Source: DATFPQ01 sp035264765 (GTDB lineage: Bacteria > Actinomycetota > Actinomycetes > Actinomycetales > Angustibacteraceae). Taken from it: a stretch of 14,189 nucleotides of DNA. The notes beneath the pieces were generated by a model. The model was not told where the DNA came from. It saw only the letters and a list, made by a program, of their open reading frames with translations, and searched no databases. Of this stretch, positions 6,190 to 12,887 are shown one piece after another. The first letter of the stretch is position 1; each line of letters begins with the position of its first letter. The stretch lies in NCBI GenBank assembly GCA_035264765.1, contig DATFPQ010000093.1, forward strand, positions 1-14,189. The letters run 5' to 3'. Both the position numbers and the translations under genes were made by a program.

Positions 6190-6468
6190 ATGAGCGAGAG
6201 GATCGAGGTCACCGAGCTGGGACCGCGCGAGTACGGGGTCCAGGTGACGGAGGGTCAGGACACCACGCACCACCGGGTCGTGGTGCCCGAGCATCTGCTC
6301 GACGAGCTGCTGCTCGAGGAGGAGGACGGCGCCCGGCTGGTGCACGAAGCAGTCGCCTTCTGGCTCGAGGAGGAGCACGCCGACGCGCTCCCGGACGACC
6401 TGGTGCTGACGGAGATGATCGCTGAGCACGAGAACTTCCTGCCGGAGATGCGGCAGCGGCTGGCCTGA
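6190..6468 (+). CDS. Conserved hypothetical protein, 92 residues
   Basis: The product starts with a probable beta-rich segment (IEVTELGPREYGVQVTEG, then THHRVVVPEHLLDELL) and continues with helices rich in Glu and Leu (LLLEEEDGARLVHEAVAFWLEEE), ending in NFLPEMRQRLA. I recall similar unnamed actinobacterial proteins beginning with a VEVTELGP-like strand, a THHRV motif and an LVHEA helix, but know no function for them. Start: ATG at 6190, GAGGGG five bases upstream. It follows the acidic small gene after 55 bases. A GGGTAA at 6148–6153 in that gap is a possible stress-sigma -10, but its -35 (GGAGT, 15 bases before) is poor. Likely soluble and cytoplasmic. Confidence 0.75.
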   Translation: MSERIEVTELGPREYGVQVTEGQDTTHHRVVVPEHLLDELLLEEEDGARLVHEAVAFWLEEEHADALPDDLVLTEMIAEHENFLPEMRQRLA

Positions 6469-6537
6469 CGCCGGCCGCCGACACCCGCCCCCCACCGGCG
6501 TAACCGCCGCGACGAACGAAGGAGAGGACCGCACTCG

Positions 6538-6882
6538 ATGAGCGCGACCGACAACCTGCCCCTGCCCGACTACGACCACCTGACGCTGCCCCAGCTCACC
6601 TCGCGGGTGCGCACGTTGGCCGCCGACGGCGTCCAGGCCCTGGTCGACTACGAGCGCGCGCACGGCGACCGGCTGCCGGTGCAGCAGGTGCTGCAGGAGC
6701 GGCTACGCCAGCTCGAGGAGGGCGCACAGCCGTCCGGTGGCGCCCCGGATGCGCCGGTGCCCGGCCAGCCTCCGGCCCCGGACGGCGGGTCGGTGGTCTC
6801 GCCGGCCACCTCGGGACCGCCGATGAACCCGCCGAGCCAGGGCGACCCCACCAACCCCGCTCAGCCGCGGTCCACGGGCTGA
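6538..6882 (+). CDS. DUF8129-like small protein with Pro-rich tail
   Basis: Residues 6–61 (LPLPDYDHLTLPQLTSRVRTLAADGVQALVDYERAHGDRLPVQQVLQERLRQLEEG) match the helical pattern of the domain called DUF8129. It is found at the C-terminus of actinobacterial lipid-droplet-associated proteins and in small stand-alone proteins, with hallmarks LPxPxYDxL, a Leu-rich helix and a YERAH motif. Residues 62–114 are Pro/Gly/Ser-rich and probably disordered. The domain may mediate protein–protein contact; no enzyme motif is visible. The ATG at 6538 has GGAGAGG (6521–6527) upstream. Last of four small genes in a row; the HIT gene 53 bases downstream has its own promoter. Family naming is from memory. Confidence 0.78.
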   Translation: MSATDNLPLPDYDHLTLPQLTSRVRTLAADGVQALVDYERAHGDRLPVQQVLQERLRQLEEGAQPSGGAPDAPVPGQPPAPDGGSVVSPATSGPPMNPPSQGDPTNPAQPRSTG

Positions 6883-6921
6883 CGCCGCGGCGCGCGGGCG
6901 CCGCTCGCTGTGCCGTCCCGC

Positions 6922-6927
6922 TAGCCT
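6922..6927 (+). promoter_or_regulatory. -10 element for a probably leaderless HIT transcript
   Basis: TAGCCT ends eight bases before the ATG at 6936, so transcription would start at or within a base or two of that ATG. There is no Shine–Dalgarno sequence in the short gap. This fits the leaderless arrangement common in actinobacteria (TANNNT, about seven bases, then ATG or GTG). No clear -35 is seen. Confidence 0.5.
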
Positions 6928-6935
6928 GCCCTGCC

Positions 6936-7319
6936 ATGAGCGAGACGACGACGGGTGACGGCGGTCGGGGGAGACCGCATGACCCGGACTGCCTGTTCTG
7001 CAAGATCGTGGACGGCGACGTGCCGGCCGAGCTGGTGGCCGAGGATGAGCACGCGGTCGCCTTCCGCGACGTCGACCCGAAGGCCCCCGTGCACGTCCTG
7101 GTCGTGCCCCGCGCGCACCACCGGGACGTGGGCGTGCTCGCGCAGGCGGACCCGGACGCGATGCTCGCGGTGCTGCGGCTCGCGGGGGAGGTGGCCGAGG
7201 AGCACGCCGGTGGCCAGTACCGGCTGGTGTTCAACAGCGGCCGCCAGGCTGGCCAGAGCGTCTGGCACGTGCACGCCCACGTTCTGGGCGGTCGCAACTT
7301 CACCTGGCCGCCGGGGTGA
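6936..7319 (+). CDS. HIT family nucleotide hydrolase (HinT-like)
   Basis: HIT proteins of the HinT type hydrolyse nucleoside phosphoramidates and aminoacyl adenylates in the cytoplasm. The 127-residue protein has the family's normal size. It shows DCLFCKI with C19 and C22, the segment APVHVLVVPRAHH (50–62), FNSGRQAGQSVWHVHAHVLGGR (99–120), and the HxHxH active-site triad His111/His113/His115, with His113 the expected nucleophile. C19/C22 with His61 or His62 may bind zinc, as in some relatives. A HIT gene between the rsmE and phoH regions is usual in actinobacteria. Its stop overlaps the next gene's start (GTGA, 7316–7319), indicating coupling. The ATG at 6936 is supported by a -10 directly upstream. 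Confidence 0.95.
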   Translation: MSETTTGDGGRGRPHDPDCLFCKIVDGDVPAELVAEDEHAVAFRDVDPKAPVHVLVVPRAHHRDVGVLAQADPDAMLAVLRLAGEVAEEHAGGQYRLVFNSGRQAGQSVWHVHAHVLGGRNFTWPPG

Positions 7320-8815
7320 CGGGCACGGCAGCGGACGCCCCCACCGGCGCGGGCACGGACGCGGCGCAGGACACGGCGGTGCAGGAGTCAGCCGCAACCG
7401 GCGCGCCGCGGGCCACCGCGCCGCCCGAGCTGCCGGAGGACGTGGCCCGGTCGATGCGCCGCCGCGTGGCGAAGGCGCAGCGCGACTGGCGCGCTCCGTC
7501 GGTCGCGGTGCGGGTGGTGCGCCGCGGCGAGGTCCAGCTCGACGCCTGCGCCGGATCCGCGGACCTCGGGCCGGACGGCAGCTCGGGGGAGCTGCTGGCG
7601 GCCGGTCCGGACGTCGCGTACCGGATCGGCTCGATCACCAAGACCTTCACCGCGGCGCTGGTGCTGCAGGCCCGGGACGCCGGGCTGCTGGACCTCGACG
7701 ACCGGCTGGACGCGCACCTCGAGGTCGCCAGGCATGGCGAGGTGTCGCTGCGGCGGATGCTGTGCCACCTGTCCGGAATTCAGCGCGAGCCCGTGGGCGA
7801 CGTCTGGGAGTCCCTTCGCGGCCCGGACCTACCCGACCTGCTGGCGGGGCTCTCCGAGGCCGAGTCGGTGCTGGCGCCGCACCAGCGTTGGCACTACTCC
7901 AACCTCGCCTTCGCGCTGCTCGGACAGGTGGTCGCGCAGGTGCGGCAGAGCTCGTGGGAGCAGGCGCTGGCGACCCACCTGCTGGAGCCGCTCCGGCTGG
8001 AGCGGACCACACCCGGGCCGACGGCGCCTGCCGCCACGGGCTACTTCCCGGACCCGTACGCCGACCGGCTGCTGCCCGAGCCGCCGTTCCCCGGCCACGC
8101 GTTCGCGCCGGCGGCCGAGCTGTGGAGCACGCCGGCCGACCTGGCGCGATGGGCGGCGTTCTGGGCCGACCCCGACCCGGCCGTGCTGGCGCCCGCGACG
8201 GTCGAGGAGATGACGCACCTGCACGCCATGGCCGACCTGCGCGGCTGGAGCCTGGGATGGGGTCTGGGGCTGATGCTGCACCGGCGCGGCGAGCGGCTCC
8301 TGGTCGGCCACGACGGCGCGATGCCAGGTTTCCTGGCGAGCATGGTCGTGCACCGCGACAGCGGGCTCGGGGTCGTTTGCCTGACCAACAGCAGCCGAGC
8401 AGCCGAGACGACTGCGCTCGCACTCGACCTGGCCGGCGAGCTGCTCGACGCCGTGCCGGACGAGCCAGAGCCTTGGCGGCCGGGTGCTCCCGTGCCTGCC
8501 GACGTCGAACCGCTGCTGGGGTCGTGGTGGACCGAGGGCGTGCAGTTCGACCTGTCCTGGCGCAGCGACGTGGTCGGGGGGAACCCGGAGGCCGACGGCG
8601 CGGACGGCGGCCACGTCGAGCTCGCGTCCACTCGCGCCCCTGCGGGAACCCCGCCGACGGTGCTGCGGCGGGACGGCGCGGACCGGTGGCGGGTGGTCTC
8701 GGGCCGCGAGCAGGGCGAGCTGCTGCGCGTCGTCCGGGACGCCGATGGCCGACCACACCGGCTGTCCTGGGCGACCTATCCGATGACGCGAGATCCGCGC
8801 CCGTTCGGCGCCTGA
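7316..8815 (+). CDS. Serine beta-lactamase-family hydrolase (class C / PBP4-like fold), cytoplasmic
   Basis: The 499-residue product has the three motifs of the Beta-lactamase (PF00144) fold: SxxK as SITK (Ser106, Lys109), YxN as YSN (Tyr194, Asn196), and HDG (332–334) in place of KTG. Such enzymes are esterases, D-aminopeptidases or peptidases more often than true beta-lactamases; the substrate is unknown. No signal peptide is present: residues 1–40 are Ala/Thr/Pro-rich without a hydrophobic core, so it should act in the cytoplasm. Residues from about 395 form an extra domain (LLGSWW…GELLRVVRDADGRPHRLSWATY) like the one I recall behind the catalytic domain in actinobacterial serine hydrolases (DUF7586-like). 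The GTG start overlaps the HIT stop by four bases. An in-frame ATG at 7454 is a less likely start. Confidence 0.88.
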   Translation: MTGTAADAPTGAGTDAAQDTAVQESAATGAPRATAPPELPEDVARSMRRRVAKAQRDWRAPSVAVRVVRRGEVQLDACAGSADLGPDGSSGELLAAGPDVAYRIGSITKTFTAALVLQARDAGLLDLDDRLDAHLEVARHGEVSLRRMLCHLSGIQREPVGDVWESLRGPDLPDLLAGLSEAESVLAPHQRWHYSNLAFALLGQVVAQVRQSSWEQALATHLLEPLRLERTTPGPTAPAATGYFPDPYADRLLPEPPFPGHAFAPAAELWSTPADLARWAAFWADPDPAVLAPATVEEMTHLHAMADLRGWSLGWGLGLMLHRRGERLLVGHDGAMPGFLASMVVHRDSGLGVVCLTNSSRAAETTALALDLAGELLDAVPDEPEPWRPGAPVPADVEPLLGSWWTEGVQFDLSWRSDVVGGNPEADGADGGHVELASTRAPAGTPPTVLRRDGADRWRVVSGREQGELLRVVRDADGRPHRLSWATYPMTRDPRPFGA

Positions 8816-8831
8816 GCCTCGCTCGCCTGAC

Positions 8832-8854
8832 CCACGCGCTATCCGAGCGGGTGG
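8832..8854. terminator. Possible bidirectional hairpin between convergent genes
   Basis: CCACGCGC (8832–8839) pairs with GCGGGTGG (8847–8854) around a seven-base loop with one internal G–G mismatch (seven base pairs in all). It lies 17 bases after the hydrolase stop and 61 bases after the end of the convergent secreted-protein gene. No T-run follows on either strand, so termination would have to be of the U-less type. Confidence 0.35.
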
Positions 8855-8914
8855 ATCGCGGACGCCGGGAGGCCGCCCTGATGCGGATCAGTGCGGCCCC
8901 CCGGGAGCACGGCG

Positions 8915-9637
8915 TCAGCGCACCGAGACGCAGTCCCCCGCGGCCTTGGCGGCGGTCGTCGTGGTCGACCCGCGGAAGACCAGTCGCCAGCAGCCCTTCA
9001 CCGACTGGGTCGCGGTGGCCCGGTAGGTGCCGGTGCGCGACCCGACGAGGGTCTGCACGGTGCGGTAGGACCCGTTGGTCGTGCGGAACTGCAGCTCGGC
9101 GGTGCGTCCGGCGTGACCGTGGTACTTGCCGTCGTCCCAGCTGGCACGCTCGAGCTTGCCCGTCACGGTGACCTTGGCGCCCTTGCGGACCGGCTCAGGG
9201 GACGCGTTGACGTGCACCCAGCGGGCCGCGCGTCGGACGTAGTACTTCCTGGTGGCCGTGTCCTGGCCGCCCGCCCCCTTCGCGGTGAAGGTGGCCCGCC
9301 AGGTGCCGGCGCAGCCGTTCCCGCCGTGGGCGGCGAACATGTCCACCGGCGCGTCGAACACGTCGCCGAACACGGTCGCTTCGTGCTTGTGCAGGGTGCT
9401 CGACCAGCTGTCGCACGAGTCGGCGAGCGTGCGGTCGGACCGGACGGTGACCGAGGTGGCGCCGGTGACCTCGGCCGCCAGGACGAACTCCTTGGTCTTG
9501 GCGACGCCGAGGGCGAAGCTGTCTGCCTTGGTGTCCTGGATCACCGGCGCCGTGGCGGCTTGGGCGGGTGCGGCAGAAAGGACGAGGGCGGATACGGCGA
9601 CGGTGCTGAGCACCGCGCCGACGCGGACGAACGACAT
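8915..9637 (-). CDS. Secreted protein with Ig-like C-terminal region
   Basis: The 240-residue precursor begins with a clear Sec signal peptide: MSFVR, hydrophobic core VGAVLSTVAVSALVLSA, and cleavage after AQA (about residue 27). The ATG at 9637 has GAGGAG four bases upstream; starts further upstream would bury the signal. The mature part holds CDSW and GGNGCAGTW segments (probable disulfide cysteines). The C-terminal half reads VHVNASPEPVRKGAKVTVTGKLERASWDDGKY, GRTAELQFRTTNGSYRTVQTLVGSRTGTYRATAT, GCWRLVFRGSTTT and KAAGDCVSVR. This pattern is shared, from memory, with secreted Streptomyces proteins of unknown function often labelled calcium-binding or adhesin-like, and suggests a beta-sandwich. 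No lipobox or LPXTG anchor, so it is probably released. It is divergent from phoH. Confidence 0.82.
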   Translation of the reverse strand: MSFVRVGAVLSTVAVSALVLSAAPAQAATAPVIQDTKADSFALGVAKTKEFVLAAEVTGATSVTVRSDRTLADSCDSWSSTLHKHEATVFGDVFDAPVDMFAAHGGNGCAGTWRATFTAKGAGGQDTATRKYYVRRAARWVHVNASPEPVRKGAKVTVTGKLERASWDDGKYHGHAGRTAELQFRTTNGSYRTVQTLVGSRTGTYRATATQSVKGCWRLVFRGSTTTTAAKAAGDCVSVR

Positions 9638-9783
9638 GCTTCTCCTCGAGGGACGGGCGGCGGGCACCGCGGATGCTTTCTCGGCTACCGCACGTTCGTC
9701 CTGTAGCGGATTGCCCGGATCGGTTCCCGCGGATTCGCGACGATGTCGTCGGTCGCGCACTCGCGGGTATCATGGATGGGTCA
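9638..9783. other. Divergent intergenic region between the secreted-protein gene and phoH
   Basis: These 146 bases separate two divergently read genes and must hold both promoters. The ribosome binding site of the secreted-protein gene (GAGGAG read on the minus strand, 9642–9647) and a -10-like TATCAT for phoH (9768–9773) are visible. I find no convincing minus-strand -10/-35 pair, operator or RNA structure in the rest. Confidence 0.6.
9768..9773 (+). promoter_or_regulatory. -10 element of a probable leaderless phoH promoter
   Basis: TATCAT matches TATAAT at five of six positions. Transcription would start about 9780–9784, where GTG at 9784 opens the phoH frame, so the mRNA is probably leaderless. 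The same stretch contains GGGTAT (9765–9770), the shape of a stress-sigma -10, but without a matching -35. Confidence 0.45.
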
Positions 9784-10911
9784 GTGACGTCGTCCCGAGA
9801 GGTCGAACAGGCCGTCAGGCCGCCCATGAGAGATCCATCTGCACCCGAGGAGTCCCGGTCCGAGGGACCGTCCGCCCCGCATCCGGAGGCGGCATCGGGC
9901 CCGCACACGATCGTCATCGCCCCCGACGTCGCCATGGTGTCGCTGCTGGGGCCGGCCGACGAGCTGCTGCGCACGATCGAGCGGGCCTTTCCGCGACTCG
10001 ATGTCCACGTCCGCGGCAACGAGATCAATGTCACCGGTCCGCCCGGTGAGGTGGCGCTGCTCGAGCGGCTCGTCGACGAGATGCTCCGCGTGATCGCCGT
10101 CGGCCAGGCGCTGACCCGCGACGCGGTGGAGCGCTCCGTCGCGATGCTGCGCCAGCAGACCACCGAGCGGCCGGCCGACGTCCTCACCCTGAACATCCTG
10201 TCCAACCGCGGCAAGAAGATCCGGCCGAAGACGCTGGGCCAGAAGAAGTACGTCGACGCGATCGACGACAACACGATCGTCTTCGGCATCGGCCCCGCAG
10301 GGACCGGCAAGACCTACCTGGCCATGGCCAAGGCCGTGCAGGCGCTGCAGGCCAAGAAGGTCAACCGGATCATCCTGACCCGGCCCGCGGTCGAGGCGGG
10401 CGAGCGGCTCGGCTTCCTGCCCGGCTCGCTCACCGACAAGATCGACCCGTACCTGCGCCCGCTGTACGACGCGCTGCACGACATGCTCGACCCCGACTCG
10501 ATCCCGCGGCTGATGGCCGCCGGCACGATCGAGGTCGCGCCGCTGGCGTACATGCGCGGCCGCACGCTGAACGACGCCTTCATCATCCTGGACGAGGCGC
10601 AGAACACCTCGGCCGAGCAGATGAAGATGTTCCTGACCCGGCTCGGCTTCGGTTCGAAGATCGTCGTGACCGGGGACGTCACGCAGGTGGACCTGCCGAA
10701 CGGCACGGTGTCCGGACTGCGGGTCGTGCAGGACATCCTGGACGGCCTGGACGACGTCCACTTCTCGATGCTGACCAGCCACGACGTCGTGAGGCACCGG
10801 CTGGTCGGCCAGATCGTCGACGCCTACGCGGTGTGGGACGCCGGGCGCGAGGGCGGTGCGTCCGCGGCCGCCCCGAACCGCGCGACCCGCCGAGCTCAGG
10901 CCCGCAGGTGA
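9784..10911 (+). CDS. PhoH-family P-loop ATPase (PhoL/YbeZ type)
   Basis: PhoH/YbeZ proteins are cytoplasmic ATPases linked to RNA metabolism and work with YbeY, whose gene follows. The product (375 residues from GTG 9784) has a small N-terminal domain (VSLLGPADELLRTIERAFPRLDVHVRGNEINVTG), then KTLGQKKYVDAI. The Walker A GPAGTGKT lies at 170–177, RPAVEAGERLGFLPG follows, and the Walker B IILDEAQ has Asp270/Glu271. GDVTQVDLP completes the helicase-like core. The start is chosen by the -10 at 9768–9773, which excludes ATG 9772 as it would lie in the promoter. ATG 9826 is also possible, and the first 40 residues are low-complexity either way. ybeY begins 19 bases downstream. The C-terminal RATRRAQARR tail is basic. 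Confidence 0.93.
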   Translation: MTSSREVEQAVRPPMRDPSAPEESRSEGPSAPHPEAASGPHTIVIAPDVAMVSLLGPADELLRTIERAFPRLDVHVRGNEINVTGPPGEVALLERLVDEMLRVIAVGQALTRDAVERSVAMLRQQTTERPADVLTLNILSNRGKKIRPKTLGQKKYVDAIDDNTIVFGIGPAGTGKTYLAMAKAVQALQAKKVNRIILTRPAVEAGERLGFLPGSLTDKIDPYLRPLYDALHDMLDPDSIPRLMAAGTIEVAPLAYMRGRTLNDAFIILDEAQNTSAEQMKMFLTRLGFGSKIVVTGDVTQVDLPNGTVSGLRVVQDILDGLDDVHFSMLTSHDVVRHRLVGQIVDAYAVWDAGREGGASAAAPNRATRRAQARR

Positions 10912-10930
10912 GCGCGGGCCGGGTATCCGG

Positions 10931-11398
10931 GTGAGCATCGAGGTCAACAACGAGACGACGTACCGGGTCGACGAGCACGAGCTGGTCCAGCTCTCGCGGC
11001 ACGTCCTCGACGCGTTGCGGGTCCACCCGCAGGCCGAGCTGTCGCTCGTGCTCGTCGACGAGGGCGCCATGGAGCGTTTGCACGTGCAGTGGATGGACCT
11101 GCCGGGCCCCACTGACGTGATGAGCTTTCCGATGGACGAGCTGCGGCCCGGCCGGGACGACGAGGAGCCGGAGCCGGGGCTGCTCGGGGACGTCGTCCTC
11201 TGCCCGTCCGTTGCCGAGCGCCAGGCGGCCGAGGCAGGGCACACGGCGGCCGAGGAGATCCTGCTGCTCACGACGCACGGCATCCTGCACCTGCTCGGCT
11301 TCGACCACGCCGAACCGGACGAGGAGCGGGAGATGTTCGAGCTGCAGCGCCGGTTGCTGCTGACCTTCCTGGCCGGTCGCGGCCGCTCGCGGCAGTGA
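10931..11398 (+). CDS. ybeY: Endoribonuclease YbeY (rRNA maturation RNase)
   Basis: YbeY is a zinc-dependent single-strand RNase needed for 16S rRNA 3'-end maturation and late 70S ribosome quality control. The 155-residue product has the usual length, with the family motif HGILHLLGFDH giving the three zinc ligands His116, His120 and His126. Upstream are LPGPTDVMSFPMDE (57–70), a hallmark of the family, and LGDVVLCP (85–92). GTG at 10931 gives the normal short N-terminus (SIEVNNET). No strong Shine–Dalgarno sequence is visible, and translation may depend on coupling to phoH. The gene pair phoH–ybeY is conserved across bacteria. The next gene starts ten bases after its stop. Confidence 0.96.
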   Translation: MSIEVNNETTYRVDEHELVQLSRHVLDALRVHPQAELSLVLVDEGAMERLHVQWMDLPGPTDVMSFPMDELRPGRDDEEPEPGLLGDVVLCPSVAERQAAEAGHTAAEEILLLTTHGILHLLGFDHAEPDEEREMFELQRRLLLTFLAGRGRSRQ

Positions 11399-11408
11399 GG
11401 CGGGGACG

Positions 11409-12887
11409 ATGAGCACGCCAGATCTGCGGCTCGCCCTGTTCGCCGTCCTGCTGGTGGTCTTCGCGGGGGTCCTGGCCGCCGCCGAGGCCGCGATCGCGCG
11501 GGTGTCGCGGCTGCGCGCCGCCCAGCTGGCCGAGGACGGCCGCCGCGGTGGGCCGACCCTCGTCGTCGTGGCCGAGGACAGCGGTCCCTACCTGTCCGTC
11601 GCGACGTTCGTCCGGGTGGTCTGCGAGTCGTTCGCGGCGGTGTTCATCACGATCGGGTGCGTGAGCCTTTTCCAGGAGCGCTGGGTCGCCCTGGGGGTCG
11701 CCGCGGCGGTCATGGTTGTCATCTCGTTCGTGCTGGTGGGGGTGAGTCCCCGCACGCTCGGCCGCCAGCACGCGGACTCGGTGGCCCTCGCCAGCGCCCC
11801 GCTGCTCGTCTGGCTGTCCCGGCTGCTGGGGCCGCTCGCCCGGCTGCTCGTCGTCGTCGGCAATATGGTGACACCGGGCAAGGGTTACCGCGACGGTCCG
11901 TTCTCCGACGAGGCGGAGCTGCGCGAGATGCTCGACCTGGCCGGGGAGAACTCGGTCATCGAGGCCGACGAGCAGCAGATGCTGCACTCGGTGTTCGAGC
12001 TCGGCGACACGATCGTGCGCGAGGTCATGGTCCCGCGCACGGACATGGTGACGATCGACCACGACCGCGTGCTGCGGCAGGCGCTGTCACTCTTCCTGCG
12101 CTCCGGGTTCTCGCGCATCCCAGTCGTGCAGGACGGCCCCGACGACGTGCTCGGGATCCTGTACCTCAAGGACGTGACGGGGCGGGTCTTCCGCGACGCC
12201 AGCAGCGAGCAGAACGTGCTCGTCCGCGACGTCATGCGTCCGGCTCAGTTCGTCCCCGAGAGCAAGCCGGTGGACGACCTGCTCCGCGAGATGCAGCGCG
12301 ACCAGAACCACGTCGCGGTGGTGATCGACGAGTACGGCGGCACGGCCGGACTGGTGACGATCGAGGACGTCCTCGAGGAGATCGTCGGTGAGATCACCGA
12401 CGAGTACGACCGGGAGGACGCTCCGGTCGAGCAGCTCGAGGACGGCTCGGTGCGCGTCCGGTCGAACCTGCACCTCGACGACCTCGGCGAGGTCTTCGAC
12501 CGGGAGATCGAGGACGAGGACGTCGACACCGTCGGGGGCCTGCTCGCCAAGGCGCTCGGCCGCGTGCCGATCCCTGGGGCGTGCGCCGTCGTCGACGGCC
12601 TGGAGCTGTCCGCCGAGCGGTTCGCCGGACGGCGGCACCGGCTGTCGACCGTGCTGGTCCGCGACGTCTCCGCCGCCTCCGACGGCGCCTCGGACGCCGA
12701 CGTGGAGGGCGACGGCTCGACCGGCAGCACCGGCGAGCCGACGGAGGGCGACGCGCATGACGACCGCTCCGATGCACGCGCGGACGGGCGGCCGGCGGGG
12801 CGCGACCACAACCGGTCCTCGGGGCGTACGGTCCCGCATGGCGCCACCGCCGCCGGTCAGGGCACCGGCTCGCGCGGCGCCTCGTGA
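11409..12887 (+). CDS. CorC/HlyC-type CBS-domain membrane protein (CNNM-like)
   Basis: Members of this family are membrane proteins implicated in Mg2+/Co2+ homeostasis; older annotations call them hemolysins. In the 492-residue product I see a DUF21/CNNM transmembrane domain (about 5–155), then GPFSDEAELREML. A CBS pair follows at about 205–330, with VMVPRTDMV, GFSRIPVVQ, VRDVMRPAQFVPE and VAVVIDEYGGTAGLVTIEDVLEEIVGEI, then a CorC_HlyC domain (about 340–420). The DUF21 part has FVRVVCESFAAV. The last 70 residues (421–492) are a polar, Gly/Asp/Arg-rich, presumably disordered tail, longer than I would expect. It sits between ybeY and era as in other actinobacteria. The stop overlaps the start of the next gene (GTGA, 12884–12887). 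Confidence 0.93.
   Translation: MSTPDLRLALFAVLLVVFAGVLAAAEAAIARVSRLRAAQLAEDGRRGGPTLVVVAEDSGPYLSVATFVRVVCESFAAVFITIGCVSLFQERWVALGVAAAVMVVISFVLVGVSPRTLGRQHADSVALASAPLLVWLSRLLGPLARLLVVVGNMVTPGKGYRDGPFSDEAELREMLDLAGENSVIEADEQQMLHSVFELGDTIVREVMVPRTDMVTIDHDRVLRQALSLFLRSGFSRIPVVQDGPDDVLGILYLKDVTGRVFRDASSEQNVLVRDVMRPAQFVPESKPVDDLLREMQRDQNHVAVVIDEYGGTAGLVTIEDVLEEIVGEITDEYDREDAPVEQLEDGSVRVRSNLHLDDLGEVFDREIEDEDVDTVGGLLAKALGRVPIPGACAVVDGLELSAERFAGRRHRLSTVLVRDVSAASDGASDADVEGDGSTGSTGEPTEGDAHDDRSDARADGRPAGRDHNRSSGRTVPHGATAAGQGTGSRGAS

Noticed and set aside
6497..6504. GGCGTAAC before the 6538 gene as another stress-sigma -10
   Set aside because: It lacks the GGGTA core and has no GGTTT-like element at the right distance.
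7316..8815. Antibiotic-resistance beta-lactamase
   Set aside because: No signal peptide, HDG instead of KTG, and an extra C-terminal domain; the fold family is dominated by esterases and peptidases, so resistance is not supported.
6955..9171. 738-codon plus-strand open frame across HIT, hydrolase and the secreted-protein gene
   Set aside because: It is a shifted frame of well-supported genes with an Arg/Ala/Gly-rich translation; no domain is visible.
9781..11283. 500-codon minus-strand open frame opposite phoH and ybeY
   Set aside because: It is antisense to two genes with intact catalytic motifs, and there is no start signal.
12758..12883. Separate small gene starting at the ATG at 12758 inside the tail of the CBS protein
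   Set aside because: The frame is a shadow that continues open through the EamA gene, with no ribosome binding site and an Arg/Pro/Ala-rich translation.
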